Of a DNA stretch of 64,000 bases, positions 34,066 through 43,308 are shown piece by piece. Every line of letters begins with the position of its first letter. The first letter of the stretch is position 1. The DNA comes from Mucilaginibacter mali. Its GTDB lineage: Bacteria; Bacteroidota; Bacteroidia; Sphingobacteriales; Sphingobacteriaceae. The position numbers and the translations under genes were made by a program. The stretch lies in contig NZ_CP054139.1 in NCBI RefSeq assembly GCF_013283875.1, positions 5,270,001-5,334,000 on the forward strand, given 5' to 3'. Below the pieces are notes generated by a model. That model had not been told where the DNA came from. It saw nothing but the letters and a program-made list of their open reading frames with translations, and ran no database searches.

Positions 34066-37000
34066 TATATTTTATTTATAACAATTACAATTTCAATTCC
34101 GTCTATCTCTGTTTTTTCGCCTTCGGTTAAAGTGTTGTTAAACAGGATAGTGTCCGCCAAAATTTCGGCGCAAATATAGGATAAATTATTAGTTACGGCT
34201 TCGCGGATATGTTCTGCATTGCCAAGTGTAACATTTATCCTGTCGGTAACTTCAAACCCGCTGTTTTTACGCAGGTTTTGTACCCGGTTAATTAGTTCTC
34301 TCGATGTTCCCTCCTGTTTTAATTCGTTGGTTAAGGTAACATCTAAAGCCACGGTTAGTTTGCCTAAATTTGCAACCTGCCAGCCCGGAACGTCCTCGGC
34401 AATGATTTCTACATCGGACCTCAAAAGCATAAAATCTGAAAAAAGAGGAATCGGCGATATTTCCTCATCCACTTTGAACTCAATTTTTAATTTCTTTTTA
34501 TGTTCCAAGATTTCTATTTGTTGTTGACTTAGATTATTAATCACTTCAACAATAGGCTTCATGTTTTTCCCGACTTTAGGGCCCAAAATTTTAAAATTTG
34601 CTTTGACCTTCTTTTTAATTAAGCCGGATGTACTGTGTATAAACCAAATATCTTTTATGTTAGTCTCAGATAATATCAGTTCTTTAACCTCATGGATTTG
34701 AGCTTCTCTCTTTTTGCTAAGTACGGGAATTAATACTTTAGATAAAGGTTGACGAACGTTAATGCCAACTTTTTTTCTTATCGATAATATAAGGGAAGAT
34801 ATTTCTTGTGCTAATTGCATCTTCTCCTTTATAGCTCCATTTATTAATGGATTTCTTTTTCTATTAGGAATTTCATAAATTGGAAAAGAGGTTAAATGTA
34901 CCGACTCAAATGCTTCTTTTTTAGTAACCGAATTAAGGTCTTTATATAATTGATCTGCAAAAAAAGGAGCAATCGGAGACATTAGTTTTGATACCGTAAT
35001 GAGACAAGTATAAAGTGTCTGATATGCCGATAATTTATCACTCGGGATATCTGAGCGCCAGAATCTACGACGGCACAAACGTACATACCAATTACTTAAA
35101 TGTTCATCTACAAATTCCTGTATTGCTCTTGCCGCTTTGGTGGGTTCAAAATCCTTATAATAGGCATCAACATCTTTACTCAAAGTATTTAGCATTGAAA
35201 TAATCCATTGATCTATCTGCGGTCGCTTTAATATTTTAATCTCGGCCTCGCTGTAGTTGAACTTATCGATATTGGCATACAGCGCGAAGAACGAGTAAGT
35301 ATTATACAGCGTACCGAAGAATTTACGGCGCACCTCGTCCAAACCCTCGATGTTGAATTTCAAGTTATCCCATGGCGAGGCGTTGCTGATCATGTACCAG
35401 CGGGCCGCATCGGCACCATATTTCTCGATGGTCTCGAAAGGTTCTACAGCATTGCCTAAACGTTTAGACATTTTGTTGCCGTTCTTGTCAAGCACCAAAC
35501 CGTTTGATACCACGTTCTTAAAGGCCACGCCTTTGTTACCCACCAGGCTGTTAACAGCTTTTACCTCGTCGCTGGCTTCGCTAAGCATTACGGCTATAGC
35601 ATGCAGGGTAAAGAACCAGCCACGGGTTTGATCCACACCTTCGGCAATAAAATCGGCCGGGTAGGCATCGGTAAATTGTTCCTTATTTTCGAATGGGAAA
35701 TGCCATTGTGCGTAAGGCATAGCGCCGCTATCGAACCAAACGTCGATCAGGTCGGGTTCGCGGAACATCTTATTGCCATTGGCTGATGTTAACACCACAT
35801 CATCCACATAAGGGCGGTGCATATCTTCCAGCTTAAAACCGGCAGGCATAAAGCCCGCGGCGATAGACTGTTCTATCTCCTTGTTCAGTTCCTCTATCGA
35901 ACCGATACATTTTTCTTCCGAACCATTTTCCTCGCGCCAGATAGGCAGCGGGGTACCCCAGTAGCGCGAACGCGACAGGTTCCAGTCAACCAGGTTCTCC
36001 AGCCAGTTACCAAAACGGCCAGTACCGGTCGATTCCGGCTTCCAGTTGATGGTTTTGTTTAGTTCTACCAGCTTATCTTTAACGGCGGTTGTTTTGATGA
36101 ACCAGCTATCCAGCGGATAGTAAAGTATCGGTTCATCCGTACGCCACGAGTGCGGGTAGCTGTGTTCATATTTCTTAACGTCGAACGCTTTGTTATCCGT
36201 TTTTAGCTTAATGGATATCAGTACGTCGGTAGCTTTAAAGCCCGGTGCTTCGCGTTCTTCTTTGGTATAGTATTCTTCTTTAACGTAATAACCGGCAAAG
36301 TCGGTTACTTCATCTACAAATTTGCCCTGCTTATTTACCAGCGGTACTTCCTTGCCTGTTTCATCCAGTACCATTACCGATGGCACATCGTTCTCTTTAC
36401 AGGCCCTAAAGTCGTCCGCGCCAAAAACAGATGCGGTGTGCACAATGCCGGTACCATCTTCGGTAGTTACAAAGTCGGCAGGTATCACACGGAATGCTTT
36501 GGCTTCTAACTCTGCGTTAGTTACGTAAGGCATCAGTTGGTGATAACGCAGATCCACCAGGGCGCTGCCTTTAAACTCGGCTTTAACGGTCCATGGGATA
36601 ACTTTGTCGCCTTCTTTATAATCGGCAAACGATGCGTTCTCGCCTTCGGCTTTAAAGTATTTTGGTACCAGTACTTTAGCCAGCACTACGCTAACAGGTT
36701 GGAAAGTATAAGGGTTAAAGGTGGCAATTTTAACATAGTCGATGTTCTCGCCAACGGCCAGGGCACAGTTTGATGGAAGCGTCCACGGGGTGGTGGTCCA
36801 GGCCAGGATAACGGTATCCTCATCAGCGCTTTCGAACAGGGTCGGCATCAGCGGGTGCTGCTGATCGTTCTTTAAATGGAATTGGGCCACAATGGTAGTA
36901 TCCTTTACCATTTTATAAGTACCCGGCTGGTTCAGCTCGTGCGAGCTTAAGCCCGTGCCCGATTTAGGCGAGTATGGCTGTACGGTATAACCTTTGTACA

Positions 37001-37511
37001 GCCAGCCTTTTTTATACAGTTCCTTCAGTATCCACCAAAGGCTTTCGATGTATTCGTTCTTGTAGGTGATGTAGGGGTTTTGCAGGTCGACCCAGTAACC
37101 CATCTTTTCGGTGAGGTCGTTCCAAACGTCGGTATAGCGCATTACCTCTTTGCGGCAGGCATCGTTATAATCTTCTATCGAGATCTTTTTGCCGATATCA
37201 TCCTTAGTGATGCCCAGCGATTTTTCAACCGCCAGCTCAATTGGCAAGCCGTGCGTATCCCAGCCGCCTTTGCGTTTTACCTGGTAACCTTTAAGGGTTT
37301 TGTAACGGCAAAAAATATCCTTTATGGCACGTGCCATCACGTGGTGAATGCCCGGCATGCCATTGGCAGAGGGCGGCCCTTCGTAAAAAGTATAAGGGTT
37401 GGTGGCCGGCCTGCTGCTGATGCTTTTTTCGAAGATGTTATTCTGCTGCCAGAATTCCAGTACGTCTTTACCTGTTTGCGATAAGTTTAATTGCTTATAT
37501 TCCTTGTACAT
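34065..37511 (-). CDS. ileS: Isoleucyl-tRNA synthetase, type 2, GIHH signature
   Basis: The 1148-residue enzyme charges tRNA-Ile and edits mischarged valine. The signature 1 region reads EGPPSANGMPGIHHVMARAI, so HxGH is G54-I55-H56-H57. Signature 2 is NKMSKRLGN (K680-R684), with KMSKR as in the eukaryote-like IleRS2 class; the length also fits. The editing domain (TTTPWTLPSN) is intact. Codons for residues about 757-1027 (bases about 34430-35240) are much more AT-rich than the rest. It heads the ileS-dksA-lspA operon. Confidence 0.96.
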   Translation of the reverse strand: MYKEYKQLNLSQTGKDVLEFWQQNNIFEKSISSRPATNPYTFYEGPPSANGMPGIHHVMARAIKDIFCRYKTLKGYQVKRKGGWDTHGLPIELAVEKSLGITKDDIGKKISIEDYNDACRKEVMRYTDVWNDLTEKMGYWVDLQNPYITYKNEYIESLWWILKELYKKGWLYKGYTVQPYSPKSGTGLSSHELNQPGTYKMVKDTTIVAQFHLKNDQQHPLMPTLFESADEDTVILAWTTTPWTLPSNCALAVGENIDYVKIATFNPYTFQPVSVVLAKVLVPKYFKAEGENASFADYKEGDKVIPWTVKAEFKGSALVDLRYHQLMPYVTNAELEAKAFRVIPADFVTTEDGTGIVHTASVFGADDFRACKENDVPSVMVLDETGKEVPLVNKQGKFVDEVTDFAGYYVKEEYYTKEEREAPGFKATDVLISIKLKTDNKAFDVKKYEHSYPHSWRTDEPILYYPLDSWFIKTTAVKDKLVELNKTINWKPESTGTGRFGNWLENLVDWNLSRSRYWGTPLPIWREENGSEEKCIGSIEELNKEIEQSIAAGFMPAGFKLEDMHRPYVDDVVLTSANGNKMFREPDLIDVWFDSGAMPYAQWHFPFENKEQFTDAYPADFIAEGVDQTRGWFFTLHAIAVMLSEASDEVKAVNSLVGNKGVAFKNVVSNGLVLDKNGNKMSKRLGNAVEPFETIEKYGADAARWYMISNASPWDNLKFNIEGLDEVRRKFFGTLYNTYSFFALYANIDKFNYSEAEIKILKRPQIDQWIISMLNTLSKDVDAYYKDFEPTKAARAIQEFVDEHLSNWYVRLCRRRFWRSDIPSDKLSAYQTLYTCLITVSKLMSPIAPFFADQLYKDLNSVTKKEAFESVHLTSFPIYEIPNRKRNPLINGAIKEKMQLAQEISSLILSIRKKVGINVRQPLSKVLIPVLSKKREAQIHEVKELILSETNIKDIWFIHSTSGLIKKKVKANFKILGPKVGKNMKPIVEVINNLSQQQIEILEHKKKLKIEFKVDEEISPIPLFSDFMLLRSDVEIIAEDVPGWQVANLGKLTVALDVTLTNELKQEGTSRELINRVQNLRKNSGFEVTDRINVTLGNAEHIREAVTNNLSYICAEILADTILFNNTLTEGEKTEIDGIEIVIVINKI
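34430..35240. other. AT-rich internal segment of ileS
   Basis: Sixty-base blocks inside this segment have 18-20 G or C (for example 34561-34620: 18; 34861-34920: 18), while blocks upstream in the gene have 30-36 (36001-36060: 30; 36781-36840: 36). The change is sharp at both ends and the frame stays open. It covers the anticodon-binding domain and part of the C-terminal region. Confidence 0.7.
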
Positions 37512-37523
37512 CAGTGTATTCGC

Positions 37524-37548
37524 CTCAATTTTTGAGGTGCAAAAATAC
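37524..37548 (-). promoter_or_regulatory. Promoter and leader hairpin of ileS
   Basis: On the minus strand TATTTTTG (37541-37548) matches TAnnTTTG and lies 29 bases before the ileS ATG. The leader between them contains CCTCAATTTTTGAGG (37524-37538), a 6-bp stem. No T-box element is visible; the leader is too short for one. Confidence 0.5.
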
Positions 37549-37583
37549 GGAATTTTAACTTTAAAAAAGCATATATTGCCGCG

Positions 37584-37766
37584 ATGGATAATAAAGTTAA
37601 GCGAACACTGGTATTATTGGCCATTTCGGCGGTGCTATTCGTCATATCCGAATTTTTCCATACTTCGTGGACACCCTGGATCCGTGGCGCATCCGCCGGC
37701 CTGGCGCTTGGTGGGGTATTTAGTGTGGTGTTGATATTTGCTGATGAGTTGAAGCGGAAGAAATAG
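37584..37766 (+). CDS. Small membrane protein
   Basis: The 60-residue product has two hydrophobic segments (LVLLAISAVLFVISEFF and ASAGLALGGVFSVVLIF) separated by a short polar turn and ends in basic residues. It diverges from ileS, 72 bp apart. Small two-helix proteins of this size are common in Bacteroidota; the function is unknown. Confidence 0.7.
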   Translation: MDNKVKRTLVLLAISAVLFVISEFFHTSWTPWIRGASAGLALGGVFSVVLIFADELKRKK

Positions 37767-37787
37767 CAATCGTTGCGATGAGTTTCA

Positions 37788-37920
37788 GCCCCCTGGAAAG
37801 AGCGTAGGGGATGTGCGATTCCCTCCCATAGGGAGGGTGGAGGGAGGGGTTTCATCAAGCGCAATAAACCCCTCCCTGCCACAACACAACCAACCGCACC
37901 CCTCCCGGGAGAGGGAACTG
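37788..37920. repeat. Dispersed repeat, GTGCGATTCC...CCCCTCC family, copy B
   Basis: It has the same block order as 17791-17921: GTGCGATTCC, a CCTCCCATAGGGAGG stem, GGGAGGGGTTT, AAACCCCTCCCTGCC, and CCTCCCGGGAGAGGGAAC. It lies between the small membrane protein and the PIG-L gene. Confidence 0.7.
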
Positions 37921-37973
37921 GAAAAGGTTTCGAACACTCAAGGTTTCACCCCCCATGGCATAGGTCAAAAGGC

Positions 37974-40520
37974 CTACTTCTCCTTTTTCAACTTCACCGG
38001 CTTCGGCGGCGCGCTCATCAGGTTAACAAATAGCCGGTATGCGCCCGGCACACCGGCCGGCAGTTCACGGAAGAAATCTAACGAAGTGTATACAAACCTG
38101 CCGCGGCCATATTCGGTAGTGATGAGCGAACCGTTTTTGGGCGCTTCGCCGGGGTCGTTCATTTCCAGCGGGGCCTCATATTTAGCGTCGATGCCGCTGA
38201 CGAAGTAAAGGCCACGTTCCTGGATCCAGCCATCAAAATCGGCCGGGGTGATCTTGTTGGGGAAGTTCAGTACCGGGCTATTGGGTTTGGTGAAGGTAAC
38301 TTTGGCGGTTTCGTCGGTTACGCGTTCATTCACCACGCGGAACGGATACGGGCCAATTTGGTTGGTTACCAAAGTATTGAAGGTGTTGTACTGCACTACC
38401 AGGTTGCCGCCTTTATTCACATATTCCAGCAGTTTGGGTTGCTCTACTACCAGGCGCGGGTTCACGTTATAAGCGCGTACGCCGGTAATGATGGCATCGT
38501 AGCCCGAAAGGTCGGTGTTCATGATCTCGTTCTCGGTGAGCATGTGCACATCGTAGCCTACCTGTTTAAGGGCTTCGGGTACCAGGTCGCCGGCACCGGC
38601 TATGTAACCGATCTTGTTGCTGCCGCCTTTTATCTTCAGGTCGATGCTTACCAGCTTAGCCTGCGCGGGCGGGAACAGGGTGATATTCGGTACATGGTCG
38701 TAATGGATACGCTGTATACCCAGCGACGATGTTTTGCCGTTGATCTCGGCCACAGCCACCAGTTCGGCGCTTTTTTGCTGGTTATCGGTCGGGCTAACTA
38801 CAAATTCGGCGGTCCACTCGTCGTTTTTATTTTTATTGGTAAACGGCACCTGTAGCGGGCTGATATTCCAGCTGGGGATGGCCTGCATACGAATGCTGCC
38901 GCTGCCCGCCACAAAGCTTTTCAGTTTTACCTGCACCACCTTGGGCTGTTTGCCATTGAACACATAAACCGGGCTGGCCAGGTTGGCAATGATGGGTGGG
39001 GTGATCTCTACAGGCTGGTAGATCTCGCCTTTGGCGGGGTCTACGTATTTGTATTTAATAGGCCGATCAACCGTAATTTCTTTTTCGAATATTTTAAAGG
39101 AGATCCTGTTTAGATACGGGTTATTTTCTGGTCGTGTTTTTTGATCCGTATAACCGCTATCGTCTAATGAATCTATAAAATAGGTACCGATAGGATGCGA
39201 CTTTTTTAACCAATAGGGTTGCGTTATTGCAGTTGTAGCTAATAAGGTTTGATCATATGACTTTACGCTATTTAATGGCAGATCGGCATTTTCGCCAACT
39301 GGCATCATTGTATTGACTGTGAAGTTATAATTCTTGTCATCTGTGGATGCCGGAAAATAATTAATAACATACACTTTTGCCGGGACATCGTTTCGCTTAA
39401 TAATTTGTGTCCTTACAGACATTTTTTCTCCAAGAGCATAAGTAGGAGCCGCTGCATAACTCTCCACCCACAACCCAGAACAAGAAAGTATCAATTCACT
39501 CAACTCTGCAGTTTTCTGGTCTTGCCAATAGCGGTCTTTTATTTTTTTAACCTTTTCAAGAATTTGAACCAAGCCTTGCACCGACTTCTCCGGGTGCTCA
39601 TCATCAAACCCTTTTTTTATATCTGCCATTTCGGCGGCTATCGCGTCGCCGCCATCAACCCTGCCCCAGGTGGTGTTCACGCCATCCATCAGATCAGTTT
39701 TGGGGGCATCGCCTAAAATGGTGCGGAAATATTCATACGATGTTCCCCTCTGCGCGGCCGAGCCGAAGCCCTGTGTTTTGTGGTTACTGCGGCTTTCGGC
39801 GGCTATCTCGCCGTAGCTTTTGCCCAGCAGCGGGTTGTAGCCACCAACGTCAAATTTAAACTGGTTCTCGGCTGTGGTAACCGCGCTGCCAAAATTAAAG
39901 GTGTTCCACATTAACCTTTTGGCCTGCCATACCTGTACGTATTTCAGTTGTTCGGGAAAACGTTTCGGATCGGCTGCCGCGGTGAAAGCTTCCTGCGCTA
40001 AAATGGCCGAACTGGTATGGTGCCCATGACCGCCTTCGCCGGTCGTCGGGAAACGGCAGATCATCACATCGGGACGGAACTTGCGGATCACCCAAACCAC
40101 ATCGCTCAATATCTTTTCGCGGTCCCAGATCTTCAGGGTCTCTTCCGGCCCTTTACTAAAGCCAAAATCGTTAGCGCGGGTAAAAAATTGCTCGGCGCCG
40201 TCTACACGGCGGGCGGCTAATAACTCCTGCGTGCGTATCAATCCCAGCAGTTCGCTTTGCTCGTTCCCGATCAGGTTTTGGCCGCCATCGCCACGGGTAA
40301 GGGCCAGGTAGCCGGTGCGGTAATGCTTCTCCTGCGCCAGGTAGCCCAACAGGCGGGTGTTCTCGTCGTCAGGGTGGGCGGCTATGTATAGTACGCTGCC
40401 CAGTACCTGCATCTTATTCAGATTTTGGCGAATGGTGCCGATATCGGACTTAGGCGCTGTTTGCGCGAAGCAAACGTTAGCAGACAGTATGGTTAAGCTA
40501 ATTAAGGCTCTTATTTTCAT
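37974..40520 (-). CDS. Secreted PIG-L family deacetylase, large form
   Basis: The 848-residue protein has a signal peptide (MKIRALISLTILSANVCFAQ) and an N-terminal PIG-L/LmbE deacetylase domain with the zinc motif AAHPDDENTRLLGY and GHGHHTSSAILAQEA. The C-terminal half holds beta-rich and glutamine amidotransferase-like parts (residues about 640-840; IGYIAGAGDLVPEALKQVGY, YDAIITGVRAYN). It probably removes N-acetyl groups from sugars outside the cytoplasm. An AT-richer segment (about 39050-39620) lies in the middle of the gene. The inner Met is chosen to fit the signal peptide. Confidence 0.9.
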   Translation of the reverse strand: MKIRALISLTILSANVCFAQTAPKSDIGTIRQNLNKMQVLGSVLYIAAHPDDENTRLLGYLAQEKHYRTGYLALTRGDGGQNLIGNEQSELLGLIRTQELLAARRVDGAEQFFTRANDFGFSKGPEETLKIWDREKILSDVVWVIRKFRPDVMICRFPTTGEGGHGHHTSSAILAQEAFTAAADPKRFPEQLKYVQVWQAKRLMWNTFNFGSAVTTAENQFKFDVGGYNPLLGKSYGEIAAESRSNHKTQGFGSAAQRGTSYEYFRTILGDAPKTDLMDGVNTTWGRVDGGDAIAAEMADIKKGFDDEHPEKSVQGLVQILEKVKKIKDRYWQDQKTAELSELILSCSGLWVESYAAAPTYALGEKMSVRTQIIKRNDVPAKVYVINYFPASTDDKNYNFTVNTMMPVGENADLPLNSVKSYDQTLLATTAITQPYWLKKSHPIGTYFIDSLDDSGYTDQKTRPENNPYLNRISFKIFEKEITVDRPIKYKYVDPAKGEIYQPVEITPPIIANLASPVYVFNGKQPKVVQVKLKSFVAGSGSIRMQAIPSWNISPLQVPFTNKNKNDEWTAEFVVSPTDNQQKSAELVAVAEINGKTSSLGIQRIHYDHVPNITLFPPAQAKLVSIDLKIKGGSNKIGYIAGAGDLVPEALKQVGYDVHMLTENEIMNTDLSGYDAIITGVRAYNVNPRLVVEQPKLLEYVNKGGNLVVQYNTFNTLVTNQIGPYPFRVVNERVTDETAKVTFTKPNSPVLNFPNKITPADFDGWIQERGLYFVSGIDAKYEAPLEMNDPGEAPKNGSLITTEYGRGRFVYTSLDFFRELPAGVPGAYRLFVNLMSAPPKPVKLKKEK

Positions 40521-40680
40521 AAAGCGCGGTTTTGTGATGGTGGTATTCAAGGAATCAGATCACGTAAAAATTTTTATAAAAATAGGGAATGCGGTTTACT
40601 GTGCAATAGCCCTTACCTGCCAAACAATGTAATAAATATGTTGAAATGCTGGCCGGATAAGACGCGCCATTGACGTTAAC

Positions 40681-41056
40681 CCCCGGGTATTTAATAAATT
40701 TTAGCTAAAGCCCCTTTCGCTCCTGCCCAATCTGACCGTTGGCTAAAGCCAAACGGCAATGAAAATCGCCGCTGCTTTATCTTCATTGCCGTCCCCTTTA
40801 GGGGGCGGATAATGTAGCAATGCAAGTGGCTTCAGGCAAAATTATTGCACTTGGTAGTGGTCATTTAACCCCGGGTATTTAATAAATTTTGGCTAAAGCC
40901 CCCTTCATTCCTGCTCAATCTGACCGTTGGCTAAAGCCAAACGGCAATGAAAATCGCCGCTGTTTTATCTTCATTGCCGCCCCCTTTAGGGGGCGGATAA
41001 TGTAGCAATGCAAGTGGCTTCAGCCAAAATTATTGCACTTGGTAGTGATCATTTAA
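40681..41056. repeat. Tandem pair of 188-bp repeats
   Basis: Units 40681-40868 and 40869-41056 are direct repeats that differ at a small number of bases. Each starts CCCCGGGTATTTAATAAATT and ends CATTTAA, and contains GGCTAAAGCC, ACGGCAATGAA...TTCATTGCCG and CCCCTTTAGGGGGCGG blocks that can form nested hairpins. They fill most of the spacer between the PIG-L and tetR genes. A diverged copy of the inner blocks lies at 32390-32515. Confidence 0.9.
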
Positions 41057-41172
41057 CTGGCGCTGCATTTCACGTATTCCAGGTATGTGGTTGATCCTGG
41101 GGTAACGGTAATTAATAAATTTTAAAAAAGTTTAAAATTAAAAACAAATATAAACGTCATACCATTATATCA

Positions 41173-41192
41173 TTAATTAATCGTTTGATTAA
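41173..41192. promoter_or_regulatory. TetR operator-like palindrome, distal site
   Basis: TTAATTAATCGTTTGATTAA matches the proximal site at 18 of 20 positions. The centre-to-centre distance is 75 bp. It lies 96 bp before the tetR start codon. Confidence 0.6.
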
Positions 41193-41247
41193 AAATTTAA
41201 CATTGATAATCAATTAGTTAATATAGAATGACAAAAGGATGATACGG

Positions 41248-41272
41248 TTAATCAATCGCTTGATTAATTTTG
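41248..41272 (+). promoter_or_regulatory. TetR operator-like palindrome overlapping the promoter
   Basis: TTAATCAATCGCTTGATTAA (41248-41267) has perfect 8-base arms around TCGC. The -7 element TAATTTTG (41265-41272) starts inside its right arm. The tetR ATG is 15 bases downstream. A repressor bound here would block the promoter of the whole efflux operon. Confidence 0.65.
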
Positions 41273-41287
41273 ACCCATCAAAAGAAA

Positions 41288-41917
41288 ATGGACAAGGATA
41301 AAATAGACAAAAAGGACCATATACTGGACGTAGCCGAGCGGGTATTTTCAGATCACGGGTTCGACGGCGCTTCCACCCGGATGATATCGGGCGAGGCCGG
41401 GGTTAATATGGCCATGCTGAATTACTACTTCGGTTCGAAGGAAGGTTTGTTTTTGGCAGTGATTGGCCGCAAGATCAGCAGTTTTAAAGACCTGCTGGTT
41501 ACCATCAGCGGCGACAACACCATGACCCAGTGGCAAAAAGTGGTAAAGTATATCGATCTGTATAGCGAGAAGATCGTATCGAATAACTGCTTTCAAAAAT
41601 TGATCTACCATGAAATGACGATGAACCGCCGGTCGGAGCTGGCCGATAGCGTTCGCGAGATCCTGATGCAGAACGTAAACGAGTTTCGCAAGATCATACA
41701 GGATGGTATTGATAACGGTGAGTTTAAAAAAGATATAGATACCCACATGGTTACCGCCACCATTTACGGTACCAAAAACTACGTGGTAAATATGCCGCTA
41801 ATGACATCGGCCCTTTTTGGGTACGATATACAGGACGATAAGATACTGGAAGAACAGTTTAAGCCCAGGATGAAATCGTACATGACAAACTTATTAAAAT
41901 GTTACCTACTCAATTGA
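41288..41917 (+). CDS. TetR-family transcriptional regulator
   Basis: The 209-residue protein has an N-terminal TetR HTH (ILDVAERVFSDHGFDGASTR...NMAMLNYYFGSKEGLFLAVI) and a helical ligand-binding C-terminal domain. It is the first gene of an operon with a TolC, an EmrA-like adaptor and an EmrB-like pump, and overlaps no other start. Two near-identical palindromes upstream are likely its binding sites. The ATG is preferred over a TTG six codons upstream. Confidence 0.93.
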   Translation: MDKDKIDKKDHILDVAERVFSDHGFDGASTRMISGEAGVNMAMLNYYFGSKEGLFLAVIGRKISSFKDLLVTISGDNTMTQWQKVVKYIDLYSEKIVSNNCFQKLIYHEMTMNRRSELADSVREILMQNVNEFRKIIQDGIDNGEFKKDIDTHMVTATIYGTKNYVVNMPLMTSALFGYDIQDDKILEEQFKPRMKSYMTNLLKCYLLN

Positions 41918-41922
41918 AACAT

Positions 41923-43284
41923 ATGAATACACTAAATAATCACCCCGTTAAACGCTACCTGTTTAAAATACCGGGTAAGGCTTTGGCCGCCACCCTGTTG
42001 TTTGCAGCTACCGTTATTACAGCCGCTACGGCCCAGGAGCGCACCATTACTATTGATGAGGCGATAAAGCTGGGTATCGAAAACAGCAAAACGCTGAAAA
42101 TGTCGCAATCGAAGATCGATCAGGCCGTTTCAGAATATAACCAGGCTAAAGATAAAGCCCTGCCCACCGGCAGCGCCAGCTTTGCCTATAACCGCGCGCA
42201 GATCCCGGCGCACACGCTTGACCTGGGCGGCGGCGACCCGATCCACCTGCCATCATCGGCCAATGCCTACTTAGGCATCGCGTCGGTAAGCGAAACTATT
42301 TTTGCCGGCAACCGCCTGCGCTACGCCCGCGAAAGCACCGACCTGCTGGTTAAAGTTGCCCGTTTGGATGTGGATAAGGATAAAGAAGAGATCAGCTACG
42401 ATGTGATCAACGCTTACTATGGCCTTTACAAAGTGCTGCAAAGCAAAAAAGTTGTTGAGCAAAACCTGAAAACAATCGACGCGCAGATCAAACAATCGCA
42501 GCGCTTTTTTGAGCAGGGTTTAGTAACCAAGAACGATGTGTTGCGTTTCCAACTGCAACGCGCCAATATCGAACTGAACGGCATCGACCTGGAAAGCAAC
42601 CGCAAGATCATTAACTATAACCTGGATATCCTTTTAGGCTTGCCTGAAAGCACCCAGCTGAACATAGCGCAGATCAACGAAGCAGACAGGAAGATGGGCA
42701 TGCTATCAAACTACATTGATACCGCAATAGCTAACCGCCAGGAACTGAAACAATCTGACCTGCGCACACAGGCCGCCGAGGTTAATATCAAATCTATCAT
42801 GGCTAACAAGGCACCTACTTTGGCTGCCAGTGTTGGTGGTTACTATGTTGATGTATCTGGCAACCCAATACCGCAAAGCGGCAAATTTATTACACCGATA
42901 ACCGCTGGCCTGACCCTGTCGTGGAATTTCGGTACGCTATGGACCAACAAGAACAAGGAGGCCGAGGCCCGCATACAGCGCGACCAGACCGTGATTGGTA
43001 AAGACATACAACTGGATGCCATTAAACGCGAAGTGAACGGCAACTACCAGAATTATCAAACCGCTGTTAACAAAATTAAACTGCTGCAAACCAGTATTGA
43101 ACAGGCAGGCGAGAACAACAAGATACTGGAAAACAAATATCAAAGCAATATCGCATCGGCAACAGACCGCGCGGATGCCGAGACCTTGCTTTACCAGGCG
43201 CAAATAAACCTTGAACTGGCTAAGGCCGATGCGGGTTTAGCGTATTATACCCTACTAAAATCAACCGGAAAACTTACAAAATAA
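41923..43284 (+). CDS. TolC family outer-membrane channel of an Emr-type efflux system
   Basis: The 453-residue protein has a signal peptide that ends at ITAATAQ and the two-fold TolC helical repeat (ITIDEAIKLGIENSKTLKMS, YDVINAYYGLYKVLQSKKVV, GLVTKNDVLRFQLQRANIEL). It begins five bases after the tetR stop codon. It provides the outer-membrane exit for the EmrAB-like pump encoded next. Confidence 0.93.
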   Translation: MNTLNNHPVKRYLFKIPGKALAATLLFAATVITAATAQERTITIDEAIKLGIENSKTLKMSQSKIDQAVSEYNQAKDKALPTGSASFAYNRAQIPAHTLDLGGGDPIHLPSSANAYLGIASVSETIFAGNRLRYARESTDLLVKVARLDVDKDKEEISYDVINAYYGLYKVLQSKKVVEQNLKTIDAQIKQSQRFFEQGLVTKNDVLRFQLQRANIELNGIDLESNRKIINYNLDILLGLPESTQLNIAQINEADRKMGMLSNYIDTAIANRQELKQSDLRTQAAEVNIKSIMANKAPTLAASVGGYYVDVSGNPIPQSGKFITPITAGLTLSWNFGTLWTNKNKEAEARIQRDQTVIGKDIQLDAIKREVNGNYQNYQTAVNKIKLLQTSIEQAGENNKILENKYQSNIASATDRADAETLLYQAQINLELAKADAGLAYYTLLKSTGKLTK

Positions 43285-43308
43285 CGAAAACTCAAACACA
43301 TTAATACA

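Noticed and set aside
37524..37583. T-box riboswitch before ileS
   Set aside because: The leader from the -7 box to the ATG is about 30 bases, too short for a T-box, and no T-box sequence is visible.
40681..41056. CRISPR array considered for the tandem repeats
   Set aside because: There are only two long (188-bp) units without spacers of uniform length and no cas genes.
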